Source: Limosilactobacillus pulli
GTDB lineage: Bacteria > Bacillota > Bacilli > Lactobacillales > Lactobacillaceae
NCBI RefSeq assembly: GCF_947381555.1
Contig: NZ_CANCWQ010000015.1
Span: 1 to 45,606 of the forward strand
Reading direction: 5' to 3'
Length of the DNA: 45,606 nt
Position numbers and translations under genes: made by a program. The notes under the pieces were generated by a model. It was not told the origin of the DNA and searched no databases. It worked only from the letters and a program-made list of their open reading frames with translations. Of the stretch, positions 17,063 through 25,631 are shown in pieces. The number at the start of each line of letters is the position of its first letter. Position 1 is the stretch's first letter.

Positions 17063-18430
17063 ATGGCGGAAAAGCAACCGGATCAGCAAACGCTGTCACG
17101 GGGCTTAAAGGATCGTCACGTACAGCTGATTGCTCTTGGTGGTGCGATCGGTACGGGACTGTTCTTGGGTTCTGGGAAATCCATTCACGCTGCTGGTCCT
17201 TCCATTCTGCTGGCATATCTGATTACGGGGATCATGTGCTTCTTGTTGATGCGGGCGTTGGGCGAGCTCTTGCTGGCCGACCTGCATTACAATTCTTTTG
17301 TTGATGCGATTCGAGATTATCTGGGATCACGGGTCTCATTTATCACCGGCTGGACGTACTGGCTGTGTTGGGTCGCAATCGCAATGGCGGAAGTTACCGC
17401 GATCGGTATGTACGTTCAATTATGGCTGCCAAATTGTCCACAATGGGTGCCGGGGCTGATTACGCTGGCCGTACTCTTGTGTGTCAACTTGATTACGGTT
17501 GGTGCGTTTGGTGAGGTTGAATCTTGGTTTGCACTGATTAAGATTTTCGCGATCCTGCTGCTGATCGTAATCGGGGTCGGGATGATGCTGGTGCGCTTCA
17601 AAAGCCCCAACGGCATTGTTACCTCGCCAAGCAACCTGGTATCGCATGGCGGATTTTTCGCGACTGGTCTGGACGGCTTTTTGAAGTCTTTTCAAATGGT
17701 CATCTTCTCGTTTGCCGGGATTGAAATGGTTGGGATGACGGCTGCCGAAACGGCTAATCCCCGCAGGGTCATTCCTAAGGCCATTAACGACATTCCGGTT
17801 CGGATTCTATTATTCTACATTGGCGCTTTGCTTGTGATTATGAGCATCTATCCATGGAATCGCCTGAACCCCAATGCAAGTCCGTTTGTTATGGTCTTTA
17901 AGGATATTGGCATTTCTTCAGCAGCCTCAATCATCAATTTTGTAGTGTTAACGGCGGCCGCTTCATCTTGCAACAGTGCTTTGTATACGACTGGGCGCAT
18001 GTTGGCCGAATTGACGTCAACATCACGACGGCCTTCAATTCGTAAGATCAGCCGCATTTCCAAGAATTCGGTTCCCGCTACGGCGATCGTTATTTCAGCA
18101 CTTTTGATGGGGCTGTCTTCGCTGTTGAACTACCTGATTCCTTCTGAAGTATTTACGTTGGTATCCAGTGTGGCGACGACCAGCTTCCTGTTTATCTGGG
18201 GAACGATTGTTGCAGCTCACCTGCGCTATCGTAAACTGCACCCAGAAGGCAGTGGCTTTAAGATGCCAGGGACACCAGTAACTGACTGGATGGTCTTGAT
18301 TTTCCTGTTTGCCGTGGGCGTGATCTTGATGTTCAGCTATGACACGAGAATTGCCTTGATCATCGCGTTAGTCTGGCTGGCATTTATGACGATTCTGTCT
18401 ATGACGTTTAAAGAATATAAATATAACTAA
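17063..18430 (+). CDS. Amino-acid permease (AAT/APC family)
   Basis: A 455-aa secondary transporter with about 12 membrane helices. The N-terminal GLKDRHVQLIALGGAIGTGL is the hallmark of the AAT family in the APC superfamily, followed by GSGKSIHAAGPS and FAGIEMVGMTAAE. It imports an amino acid with protons at the plasma membrane. Family matches cover many substrates, so none is named. AGAAGGAGG precedes the ATG. It is monocistronic and closed by a terminator. Confidence 0.9.
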   Translation: MAEKQPDQQTLSRGLKDRHVQLIALGGAIGTGLFLGSGKSIHAAGPSILLAYLITGIMCFLLMRALGELLLADLHYNSFVDAIRDYLGSRVSFITGWTYWLCWVAIAMAEVTAIGMYVQLWLPNCPQWVPGLITLAVLLCVNLITVGAFGEVESWFALIKIFAILLLIVIGVGMMLVRFKSPNGIVTSPSNLVSHGGFFATGLDGFLKSFQMVIFSFAGIEMVGMTAAETANPRRVIPKAINDIPVRILLFYIGALLVIMSIYPWNRLNPNASPFVMVFKDIGISSAASIINFVVLTAAASSCNSALYTTGRMLAELTSTSRRPSIRKISRISKNSVPATAIVISALLMGLSSLLNYLIPSEVFTLVSSVATTSFLFIWGTIVAAHLRYRKLHPEGSGFKMPGTPVTDWMVLIFLFAVGVILMFSYDTRIALIIALVWLAFMTILSMTFKEYKYN

Positions 18431-18433
18431 CTA

Positions 18434-18472
18434 AAAAACTTCTCGATTTTTGGTCGGGAAGTTTCTTTTTTT
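18434..18472 (+). terminator. Terminator after amino-acid permease
   Basis: AAACTTCTCGA / GGTCGGGAAGTTT hairpin followed by a T run; it lies between convergent genes. Confidence 0.8.
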
Positions 18473-18483
18473 GCTTCTTAAGT

Positions 18484-18624
18484 TTAATCACGTTGGCTTT
18501 GGCAGTGACTGTTGCAATAGCAGCGTTTCTCATCCAGCATATCGCAGTGACAGATGCCATCTGCACTGGCACAAGGACAGCCTTTTTGGCAGGTCATACC
18601 AGCCTTGCAGTATTCTTTTTCCAT
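18484..18624 (-). CDS. Metallothionein-like cysteine-rich small protein
   Basis: A 46-aa minus-strand protein (start ATG 18624; GGAGAG six bases upstream; an earlier ATG at 18630 abuts that site). It has nine cysteines at residues 6, 12, 16, 18, 25, 27, 35, 37 and 41, including three CxC pairs (CPC, CHC, CYC) plus two His. This density is typical of metal-thiolate proteins and rare in cytosolic lactobacillus proteins. It is transcribed divergently from a P1B-type metal ATPase, HMA chaperone and Dps-like gene. A role in metal binding or sequestration is inferred. Relation to a named metallothionein family is not established. Confidence 0.75.
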   Translation of the reverse strand: MEKEYCKAGMTCQKGCPCASADGICHCDMLDEKRCYCNSHCQSQRD

Positions 18625-18792
18625 TTTCATCTCTCCATATTTGAAATTATCAACATAATACGCTGTTTAATCGGGGTTGGCTCATTGTCTGCTCAAATCT
18701 TTAGATATTTTTAGCAAACTTGATGGCTGTCAATTACCAAACGGCAAAATCTCCTTAAACTGTGATTAAACATTTGGAGAGGAGAAAAAATC

Positions 18793-20610
18793 ATGTTCTT
18801 TGCCAAGCATAAAAAAGAAAGCGTCGTTTTAATGACGGCTTTGCTGATTATTGCCTACATTGGCCGCTTCACCAATCTGATCTGGCTATTTGATGTCTCG
18901 ATGATCGCAATTGCCATTATCGGTGGCCTGCCACTGGTCTTTCGAGCAGTCGGGGCCTTGAAATTTAAAATTATCTCAATTGAGCTTTTGGTTTCAATTG
19001 CCGTAATCAGTGCCCTGGCAATTGGTGAATACAGTGAGGCCGGCATCGTGGTCTGGCTGTTTTCGGTTGGGGATTTGCTGGAAGAGATTACGCTTAAAAA
19101 AACCCGCAAGTCGATTCAAGATCTGGTTGATATGGCACCCAAGACGGCACTGAAGATTGAAAGTCCCAGTGATCGTTCGTTTGAAGAAGTTGACATTGAC
19201 GAGATTGAAAAAGGCGATTATCTATTGGTCAAAACTGGTTCGCAGATTCCAGTCGATGGCCAAGTCGTCGCTGGCAATGGTCATGTTGATCAGGCCAGCA
19301 TTACCGGCGAGTCCAAACCCAGCCACAAAGAAATCGGCAGCAGTGTATTTGCCGGCACGATTCTTTCCAGCGGAACGTTGGTTGTACAAGCCGAAAAGGT
19401 AGGCGAAGATACCACGTTTGGTCGGCTGATTGAATTGGTTGAAGAGGCTCAAGATAGTCAAACAAAGACCCAGCGTTTTATTGACCGCTTTTCACAATAC
19501 TACACGCCATTGGTATTACTGTTGTCAATTATCGTAGGCCTGATTACCAAAGACTTACGCTTGGCAATTACCATTCTGGTCCTTGGCTGCCCAGGTGCTC
19601 TGGTAATCGGGGTGCCAATCTCGACGGTTGCCGGCATCGGCAGTGCAGCCAAACGAGGCATGATTGCCAAGGGTAGTGCTGCATTAGATGAGTTAACCAA
19701 GATTGATACGTTTGTTTTTGACAAGACCGGTACGCTGACGACGGGTCAGCCGAGTGTGGGAAAGGTTGTCAATGTCAATGGCGATCAGAATGAAAATCTA
19801 AAGATCCTGGCCAGCATTGAGCATGAGTCCAATCATCCGTTGGCCAAAGCCATTTTGGACTATTGGCAAAAAGATGACGTCTACCCGGTTAGCGACAGCC
19901 AGATTATTGATGGGCGCGGCATTCAGGCTGTCGTTAACCAGCACTCGGTTTTGGTTGGTAATGAAAGATTGTTAAACGAAGCCGGAATCGAAACGACCAC
20001 CGATCAGCTTTCAAAGACCAGCTCACACGTTTTGCTGGCTGTTGATCACGAGCTGCGGCTGGTACTGGAGGTCAGTGATCAACTGCGTCCTGGGGCCAAA
20101 GCAGCATTGGACAATCTGAGAAAAATCAAGGACTATCGCCTCATCCTGCTTTCTGGCGATAACCAGGCAGCTGCTGAAAACATGGTGGCCGACCTGAACT
20201 TTAATGAAGTACGCGGTGATCTTTTGCCGGTCGACAAAGCAGCAGTCATCAAACAGCTGCAATCAGATGGCCATCAAGTGGCTTTTGTAGGGGACGGAAT
20301 CAATGACAGTCCGGCATTAAGCGTGGCTGATCTAGGCATTGCCATGGGCAGTGGTACCGAAGCCGCCATTGACGTGGCTGATATTATCCTGGTCAACTCC
20401 AGTCCGGCTCAATTACCGATTGCCGTTCGTCATGCGCAAAAGACGATGCGCAACATGTATGAAAACATTGCAATTGCACTTTTGACGGTATTACTGTTGT
20501 TCATCGGTCTGTTTACCGGCTACATCTACATGGCGTCAGGGATGCTGGTTCATGAATTGAGTATTTTGATCGTCATCTTAAATGGTATGCGATTAATTCG
20601 TCATAATTGA
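18793..20610 (+). CDS. P1B-type heavy-metal-translocating ATPase
   Basis: A 605-aa membrane ATPase exporting (or moving) a transition metal. It shows TGES (about 171), phosphorylation motif DKTGTLTTG (D310), HESNHPLAKAI (the P1B HP motif) and GDGINDSPAL (about 500-505). The metal-site helix has CPG (C266-P267-G268) instead of the common CPC, SPC or TPC. No N-terminal HMA domain is fused; instead a free HMA protein is encoded 70 bp downstream. The short N-terminus holds membrane segments at once. The metal cannot be named; the variant motif is a reason for caution. Confidence 0.9.
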   Translation: MFFAKHKKESVVLMTALLIIAYIGRFTNLIWLFDVSMIAIAIIGGLPLVFRAVGALKFKIISIELLVSIAVISALAIGEYSEAGIVVWLFSVGDLLEEITLKKTRKSIQDLVDMAPKTALKIESPSDRSFEEVDIDEIEKGDYLLVKTGSQIPVDGQVVAGNGHVDQASITGESKPSHKEIGSSVFAGTILSSGTLVVQAEKVGEDTTFGRLIELVEEAQDSQTKTQRFIDRFSQYYTPLVLLLSIIVGLITKDLRLAITILVLGCPGALVIGVPISTVAGIGSAAKRGMIAKGSAALDELTKIDTFVFDKTGTLTTGQPSVGKVVNVNGDQNENLKILASIEHESNHPLAKAILDYWQKDDVYPVSDSQIIDGRGIQAVVNQHSVLVGNERLLNEAGIETTTDQLSKTSSHVLLAVDHELRLVLEVSDQLRPGAKAALDNLRKIKDYRLILLSGDNQAAAENMVADLNFNEVRGDLLPVDKAAVIKQLQSDGHQVAFVGDGINDSPALSVADLGIAMGSGTEAAIDVADIILVNSSPAQLPIAVRHAQKTMRNMYENIAIALLTVLLLFIGLFTGYIYMASGMLVHELSILIVILNGMRLIRHN

Positions 20611-20680
20611 CCGTAATCAATTATTTATTAGAGTAAATCGACTAAGCTATATTCATAAATAAGCAAAGGGGAAATGAATC

Positions 20681-20908
20681 ATGAAAAAAGTAACGTTAAA
20701 ACTCAATGATCTGTCTTGTCCATCATGCATGAGCAAGATTCAAAAAGCCGTCAGCCAACAGCCTGGCGTATCCAATGCCGTGGTAATGTTTAATGCCGGC
20801 AAGGTCAAGGCTGAAGTTGATGAAAGCCAACTTGCACCAGAAGCATTGGGCGATGTTGTCAGCCAGCTTGGCTATCAAGTCGAAAAGATCATCGTTAAGG
20901 AGGCTTAA
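20681..20908 (+). CDS. HMA-domain metallochaperone (CopZ-like)
   Basis: A 75-aa single heavy-metal-associated domain with beta-alpha-beta-beta-alpha-beta pattern. The metal-binding loop reads LSCPSC (residues 13-18) in place of the usual MTCxxC. It likely hands metal to, or receives it from, the ATPase just upstream, which lacks its own HMA domain. AAAGGGGAA precedes the ATG. The next gene begins two bases after its stop, so the pair is co-translated. Confidence 0.88.
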   Translation: MKKVTLKLNDLSCPSCMSKIQKAVSQQPGVSNAVVMFNAGKVKAEVDESQLAPEALGDVVSQLGYQVEKIIVKEA

Positions 20909-20910
20909 TC

Positions 20911-21468
20911 ATGAGTGAAATTGAAATTCGTTATGCAAAAGAACAAGAACGCAGCGACCATGAGCACCATGTTCCAACTGCTGGTGCCATGATCGGTCAC
21001 ATTACCGCCAACCTGGCAGTGCATGCTTTAAAGATTGAGCAGGTAGTTTTATTTGCCAAAGGGCCAGCCGTACTGTTTTTAGATCAGTATGGGCGGGCCT
21101 GGATTCAAAAAGAACTGGCTTTTTGGGATGATATCAATCGTGCCTTGCATGCCGAAGCAGATTTGGTGCCAACGACCAGTGAGGAGCTGCTTAAGTACAG
21201 CATGCTGACCGAAAATGGTGCTACTAAGTATGCTGATGGTAAAGATCAGCTGTTTGAGCTGGTTAAAGATTTTGATATGCAGCTATTGTTTATTACACGG
21301 GCCATTAAGCTGACCGAAAAAGAAGGGCATGAGGCGCAAAATCAACTGATGAAAGAGCTGTATGCCTGGATTAAGGAACAGATCAGGTTGACACAAAGCT
21401 TCTTGGGCCACGAACCAACCGAGGGCCTGCCATCTGCTGCAGAAGATGATGGCGATGATGCAGAATAA
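20911..21468 (+). CDS. Dps-like ferritin-fold protein with degenerate ferroxidase site
   Basis: A 185-aa helical protein whose length and segments (AGAMIGHITANLAVHALKI, KELAFWDDINRAL, PTTSEELLKYSM) fit the Dps branch of ferritins. In canonical Dps the HWYMRG and NLHPxMD segments and a D/E pair build the ferroxidase site. Here the corresponding regions read VVLFAKG and LFLDQYG, so both His are missing. A His-rich N-terminus (HEHH) and acidic tail (EDDGDDAE) may bind metal. It is coupled to the HMA chaperone gene. It may store metal, protect DNA or be structural; iron oxidation is unlikely by this site. Confidence 0.7.
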   Translation: MSEIEIRYAKEQERSDHEHHVPTAGAMIGHITANLAVHALKIEQVVLFAKGPAVLFLDQYGRAWIQKELAFWDDINRALHAEADLVPTTSEELLKYSMLTENGATKYADGKDQLFELVKDFDMQLLFITRAIKLTEKEGHEAQNQLMKELYAWIKEQIRLTQSFLGHEPTEGLPSAAEDDGDDAE

Positions 21469-21595
21469 AATGTCTGATTTATAAAAGAGCTAAAGACTAG
21501 TAATAGAAATTATGCTTAAAGTGCACAAAAGTGTTTACTAGTGTGTAAACCATGTTATAATAGACTCATCTCAATAAAGCGAGGTGAGTCTATTT

Positions 21596-22210
21596 TTGGA
21601 TAAGAAATATAAGGCTGGCGAGGCGGCTGAAATCCTTGGAGTATCGGTTTCTACTTTACAGCGTTGGGATCGTGAAGGACGGCTGAAGTCATACAGAAAT
21701 GCAGCTAATCGGCGCTACTACACCCAAGAACAATTGAACAAGTATCTGGGCGTTACTAATGATGGCAGAAAAAATGTCATTTATGCCCGTGTGTCATCAG
21801 CTGGGCAAAAGCATGACTTAAAAGATCAAGAAGAATTTCTGATCGAGTATTGCAATGCCAAAGGCGTTATTGTGGATGAACATCTAAGTGACATTGGCAG
21901 TGGGTTAAACTACAATCGGCCTAAGTGGAACCAGCTTCTGCAGGACGTTGAAGACCGTAAGATTGACAAAATTTATGTCACATACAAGGATCGTTTTGTG
22001 CGATTTGGTTTTGATTGGTTTGCTAATTTCTGCAAGCGCCATGGAAGCGAGATTGTTGTCGTCAATAACCCTAAGACCAGTCCCGACAGAGAACTGGTTG
22101 ACGATCTGGTAAGTATAATTCATGTCTTCTCTTATCGCTTATACGGCTTGAGAAGATACAAAACCAAGATTGAAGAAGATCCTAATCTGAAAGGCGGTGA
22201 TAGCAAATGA
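21596..22210 (+). CDS. tnpA: IS607-family serine recombinase (transposase TnpA)
   Basis: A 204-aa transposase. The N-terminal MerR-like helix-turn-helix (KAGEAAEILGVSVSTLQRWDREG) is followed by a serine-recombinase domain starting VIYARVSSAGQKHDL, where the Ser after ARV is the nucleophile. Further family segments are SDIGSGLNYNRPKWNQLL and TYKDRFVRFG. The start is taken as the TTG at 21596 with GAGGTGAG seven bases ahead; the GTG at 21584 lies inside that site. The ORF is intact. The small size fits IS607 TnpA. Confidence 0.88.
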   Translation: MDKKYKAGEAAEILGVSVSTLQRWDREGRLKSYRNAANRRYYTQEQLNKYLGVTNDGRKNVIYARVSSAGQKHDLKDQEEFLIEYCNAKGVIVDEHLSDIGSGLNYNRPKWNQLLQDVEDRKIDKIYVTYKDRFVRFGFDWFANFCKRHGSEIVVVNNPKTSPDRELVDDLVSIIHVFSYRLYGLRRYKTKIEEDPNLKGGDSK

Positions 22211-23496
22211 TGGCGAAAGCAGAAGAAGTGAAACTAGAAGAAACAGAAGAATCTACTACGGTAATCCAGACGAGAGTCTATGAGCTGCATCCTAACAAGG
22301 TTATGAGGCAGGCTTTGAATGAGGCGTGCGACTATCGTCGCTACTGCTTTAACCAAGGACTTGCTTTGTGGAATGAAATGTATGAAGCAAGACGGATTGC
22401 CAAAGCCACAAAACAGAAAGCCTTGCTTAAAGCATATCCATCACCAACTGAGCGAAAAGTTCGTGATGAATTGGTCGCCAATAAAGCCGACTGGCAGTAC
22501 CAGTATTCAGCACACTTATTGCAACTTGCTATTACTGATCTTGCTAATGCTTGGAGCAATTTCTTTAATAAAGCCCAGCCAGATTGGGGCAAACCTAAAT
22601 TCAAGTCAAAAAAAGAACCTAGGCAAGGTTTTAAAAGTGATCAGAGCAAGATTAAAGATGGAATTCTTTATTTAGAACGGGCAAGAGAAAGTACCATTCC
22701 AAAAGATCAATGGCGGGGCTTTAAGTTAAATGAAGAACCCCTGTCTGAGGAATTTGGCGTTGTCAGCTACTTTAAAGAAAAAGGTCGTTATTACGCTGCT
22801 ATTCCGTATAAGATCAAGGCTGAGAATATTAAGACTTTGGATAAAACAGGCAAGGCAACGGCGGTTGACGTCAATGTTGGTCACTTTGACTACACGGACG
22901 GCCGAATAGTCGTTTTGCCTAAGCGTCTCAACAAAGTTTACAAGCGAATAAAGCATTATCAACGTCAGCTTGCCAGAAAACGAGTTGAAAATGGACAAGC
23001 AGCCTACAATAGCAAGAACTACTTGAAGACGAAAGCCAAGCTTCAAGCGTGCTATCGGAAGGCTGGTAATATCCAAAACAACTTGATGCAGAAGTTTACT
23101 ACTGAGCTGGTCAAGGACTATGACAAGATCGTGATCGAAAGTTTGTCCGTGAAGGGCATGCTTATGAGCCACGTTGCCTCAAAAGGCGTTCATCGGTCAA
23201 TGTTCGGCAAGTTTAAGCAGATCTTGACCTATAAGTGCGACTGGTACGGCAAGGAACTTATTCTGGCTAACAAGCTGTACCCGTCTACTCAGCGTTGTGC
23301 AGTCTGTGGCAACGTCAAAAAAGGTGATGATAAGCTCACTCTTTACGGTAACGAGAAGCACGGAACTAAGCACAATGAGTACGTCTGCTACAACGAAAAA
23401 TGCCCGAACTACAACAAGGCCGTAGATCGGGACAAGAATGCGATGCTTAGCCTTTTAGCACTGGCCGAGCATCCGGAATTAAATCATGCACTATAA
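22207..23496 (+). CDS. tnpB: TnpB RNA-guided nuclease
   Basis: A 429-aa protein with a split RuvC nuclease fold: D221 (TAVDVNVGHFD), E311 (IVIESLSVKGM) and D407 (VDRDKNAML). A four-Cys zinc-binding segment is present (RCAVCG and VCYNEKCP). TnpB of IS200/605 and IS607 elements is guided by an omega RNA from the element right end and promotes element retention by cutting empty donor sites. All catalytic residues are present, so it is probably active. The ATG overlaps the tnpA stop. It belongs to the ancestors of Cas12 nucleases. Confidence 0.9.
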   Translation: MMAKAEEVKLEETEESTTVIQTRVYELHPNKVMRQALNEACDYRRYCFNQGLALWNEMYEARRIAKATKQKALLKAYPSPTERKVRDELVANKADWQYQYSAHLLQLAITDLANAWSNFFNKAQPDWGKPKFKSKKEPRQGFKSDQSKIKDGILYLERARESTIPKDQWRGFKLNEEPLSEEFGVVSYFKEKGRYYAAIPYKIKAENIKTLDKTGKATAVDVNVGHFDYTDGRIVVLPKRLNKVYKRIKHYQRQLARKRVENGQAAYNSKNYLKTKAKLQACYRKAGNIQNNLMQKFTTELVKDYDKIVIESLSVKGMLMSHVASKGVHRSMFGKFKQILTYKCDWYGKELILANKLYPSTQRCAVCGNVKKGDDKLTLYGNEKHGTKHNEYVCYNEKCPNYNKAVDRDKNAMLSLLALAEHPELNHAL

Positions 23497-23690
23497 ATTT
23501 TAATAGAAAGGAAGTTACGGTTATGGCTCCAGTCATAACCATGCGGGTTGGCTGTACCCGGGGAAGTGCGAGAGCCTTTCCAAGAAGTTGCAAGAGTGGC
23601 GCGCAAGTGCCTGCACTGGTCAATGCGATTACTCCCTTGTTGGAATATCGGAATACCGGCGATAACGGCAATAAGAAAAACGTCTGTATT
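23497..23690 (+). ncRNA. Candidate omega RNA (TnpB guide RNA scaffold)
   Basis: Immediately after tnpB there is no ORF but dense pairing: GGTTATG / CATAACC (about 23519-23541), CGGGT / ACCCG just after it, and several more GC-rich stems. This is the place and appearance expected of an omega RNA, whose guide would be the flanking host sequence beyond the right end. The exact ends are not readable. Confidence 0.5.
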
Positions 23691-23796
23691 TAAGTCTTCG
23701 GATATGTAGTCAAAATCAAAAATTGCCTACATTACACATGTTTTTTGCAGCAGCAGGAACAACTGGACGAAACTAAAAACTTTTCCTCTCAATATG

Positions 23797-23841
23797 AAAA
23801 CCCGGATGATTCGCTAAGTAATGGTGGATCATCCGGGTTTT
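23797..23841. terminator. Strong inverted repeat, probably bidirectional terminator
   Basis: AAAACCCGGATGAT / ATCATCCGGGTTTT, a 14-bp perfect stem with T or A runs on both sides. It lies in the gene-free stretch 23700-24085 between the IS element and the PerR gene. A 63-codon frame covering it (23745-23936) is judged spurious. Confidence 0.7.
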
Positions 23842-23992
23842 ATTATGTAGGTATTGTCAGTCGCAAGTTAGCATTACAATTGCGTTTAAATTATTCTAAA
23901 GCTGATTTTTACTTAGCGACTGGGATGATTTGTTAACACATGAGCCAGGCTATGAATACGTGCTCGCCTTAAATACAATCGTAAAAAGATGC

Positions 23993-24049
23993 TGAAAAAT
24001 ACAGATGGCGTCATTTCAAACTCAAAAGTCTGAGATGACGCCATATTTT
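23993..24049 (-). terminator. Terminator of PerR-type gene
   Basis: ATGGCGTCAT / ATGACGCCAT stem plus inner pairing; T-rich on either strand after the stem, so it may act in both directions. Confidence 0.75.
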
Positions 24050-24085
24050 TAGTTAAGTAGAAAGTCGTTTTTTCAGCTGTTTAGC

Positions 24086-24538
24086 CTATGCCAGGCCCAG
24101 TTTCTTTTGGCAGGCTGGACAGATGCCATGGACTTCAATATCGCTTTGACTCACCAAAAAATTGGTTTTCTGACGAGTGATCTGCTGCAGATCTTTGGTT
24201 AATTCAGCAAAGTGATCATCAAAAACGTCTTGAATTAAGCCGCAGTTATCACAGACAACGTGATAGTGGGGATGACCAAAATAGTCGTAATGGGAGCTGC
24301 CATCACCGTTCTTCAATTCAATGACCAATTCATCTTCAACCAGCAGATTGATGGTGTTGTAGATCGTTGCCATGCTGATGTTGTCGGCTTCTTTTTTTAG
24401 ATCAGCGTAAATCATCTCGACGCTAGGGTGCGTATGGTGATCGATCAAATAGCGCAGAATCAGTTTGCGCTGCGGGGTCAGACGAACATGTTTTTCACGC
24501 AGATGCTGCAGTGCGTGTTCATATTCTGAATTTGCCAT
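24086..24538 (-). CDS. perR: Fur-family regulator, PerR type
   Basis: A 150-aa DNA-binding repressor sensing peroxide through metal-catalysed oxidation. The winged helix includes RLTPQRKLILRYLIDHHTHPS. The regulatory site has HYHVVCDNCGLIQD with Asp at the position where PerR, unlike Fur, has Asp. The structural zinc site is CDNC plus CPAC. The start is uncertain: ATG 24538 matches family N-termini, while ATG 24550 lies one base after AAAGGAG, so the site serves one of the two at imperfect spacing. It lies 2.6 kb from the Dps-like gene, but no clear Per box was found. Confidence 0.85.
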   Translation of the reverse strand: MANSEYEHALQHLREKHVRLTPQRKLILRYLIDHHTHPSVEMIYADLKKEADNISMATIYNTINLLVEDELVIELKNGDGSSHYDYFGHPHYHVVCDNCGLIQDVFDDHFAELTKDLQQITRQKTNFLVSQSDIEVHGICPACQKKLGLA

Positions 24539-24692
24539 TGCAACGATCATGCTCCTTTCACAGACGATTGATTCGACAAGTCATAATTATAGCATTGCCA
24601 AGGCAGATAATGCATTAGGAAATTAAATGTTTCTTTTTAGATAATAATAATTCTAAATTGATAAAAATAAAAACAATCTGCATCGCTAAGAG

Positions 24693-25430
24693 TTAGGCCC
24701 AAAATGTCAGTACCGTTGCTAATAGCTGCAATAAATTATAAAAAATCTGATTATGCGGTTCTGGCATTAATCGCTGCAACAGCCACCAGCTTAAGATCAC
24801 CACGGCAATCGCCAAAAAAAGCGTGATCTTAAGTGGCCGCGTCAGCATTGCCAAAATCAATGCGATGCCAATGCCCCCCTCGATTAATGAAAAACGGGCC
24901 TCGTGTCGTAAAAACAATGGGGCATCGTAGAAACAAAAGATCAAAAGCAGTGGTACCAGTTTGATTAAATAGCTCCAAGACAAGAACTTCACTGAGATAA
25001 AAGTAAATGCCACTGGAATGCTCAAGGTCATCAAAAAGGCAAAAACGAATAGCCCGATTGGATTTTGAAACTCATGCAGATAAAGCTCACAGATCAAAAG
25101 ATAGCAAGGCGGCAGTAAAAGCAGGACGAACAAAAAAACGTTACCGTGCAAAAAGCCGCTGATGGCAAACAAAAAGCTGAGCGCCAGCGGAATAATTGAG
25201 TTCAATGAACCGGACTGCTGATCAGAGATGATGGTCAAAGCTAGCGCAACGCAGGCCTGATAGGCAAACAAACTGTACAGGTCATGAGAAAAGACGGTGG
25301 TTTTGATCTGAATGGCATAGGCAAATGGAACATAAGACCAACAGCACATGATCAAGAAAACGTTAGGCAACAGATCGCGCCAGTTGATGTCTTGAAACTG
25401 CAGCCGAAAGCGCGATAGTAGATTTTGCAA
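24693..25430 (-). CDS. Polytopic membrane protein of unknown function
   Basis: A 245-aa protein with about seven hydrophobic segments (for example VFLIMCCWSYVPFAYAI, FVLLLLPPCYLLICELY, GGIGIALILAMLT) and few charged residues. The N-terminus (MQNLLSRFRLQFQDINWRD) is amphipathic and presumably cytosolic. GGAGG lies close to the ATG. It is a single gene between PerR and the divergent metK. No family is recognised. Confidence 0.7.
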   Translation of the reverse strand: MQNLLSRFRLQFQDINWRDLLPNVFLIMCCWSYVPFAYAIQIKTTVFSHDLYSLFAYQACVALALTIISDQQSGSLNSIIPLALSFLFAISGFLHGNVFLFVLLLLPPCYLLICELYLHEFQNPIGLFVFAFLMTLSIPVAFTFISVKFLSWSYLIKLVPLLLIFCFYDAPLFLRHEARFSLIEGGIGIALILAMLTRPLKITLFLAIAVVILSWWLLQRLMPEPHNQIFYNLLQLLATVLTFWA

Positions 25431-25542
25431 AAAGATTCCTCCTGAACGAGTCGATGAATAATTTTATATTATTATACCAAATCCAATATTAAAAATTGAT
25501 TATTATCACGTGACTATGTTAGGATGGTGAACGTTATAAAGC

Positions 25543-25626
25543 AAATTCCCGATAGGATTCACAGATTGTGAAGATGCCTTGTAACCGCAATAACCGAACT
25601 TTTTAGTTTAGAAAATGGGGGAATTA
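25543..25626 (+). promoter_or_regulatory. SMK-box (SAM-III) riboswitch of metK
   Basis: Conserved blocks ATTCCCGATAGGATT, GAAGATGCCTTGTAACCGC and a GGGGGAATT Shine-Dalgarno (25617-25625) match the SMK box of Lactobacillales. In this class SAM binding pairs the Shine-Dalgarno with the 5-prime strand, blocking translation. It ends a few bases before the metK ATG, as expected. Confidence 0.93.
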
Positions 25627-25631
25627 TCAAA

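Larger units (their letters stand above)
21500..23700 (+). mobile_element. IS607-family insertion sequence (approximate limits)
   Basis: A serine-recombinase tnpA and tnpB overlap by 4 bp in the order typical of IS607, with a structured non-coding right end. Elements of this family lack clear terminal repeats and target duplications, so the limits are estimates. A small palindrome GTTTAC-N6-GTAAAC (21532-21549) and a -10 TATAAT mark the left end. Confidence 0.75.

Noticed and set aside
18628..18792. Per box or Zur box between the Cys-rich peptide and the metal ATPase
   Set aside because: AT-rich words are present, but none matches TTATAAT-N-ATTATAA or a clear palindrome well enough to call.
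21911..23496. CRISPR-Cas12-like locus
   Set aside because: The nuclease is TnpB-sized, paired with a serine recombinase, and no repeat-spacer array is present.
23745..23936. 63-codon frame after the IS element
   Set aside because: It is crossed by a 14-bp perfect terminator palindrome and has no ribosome binding site.
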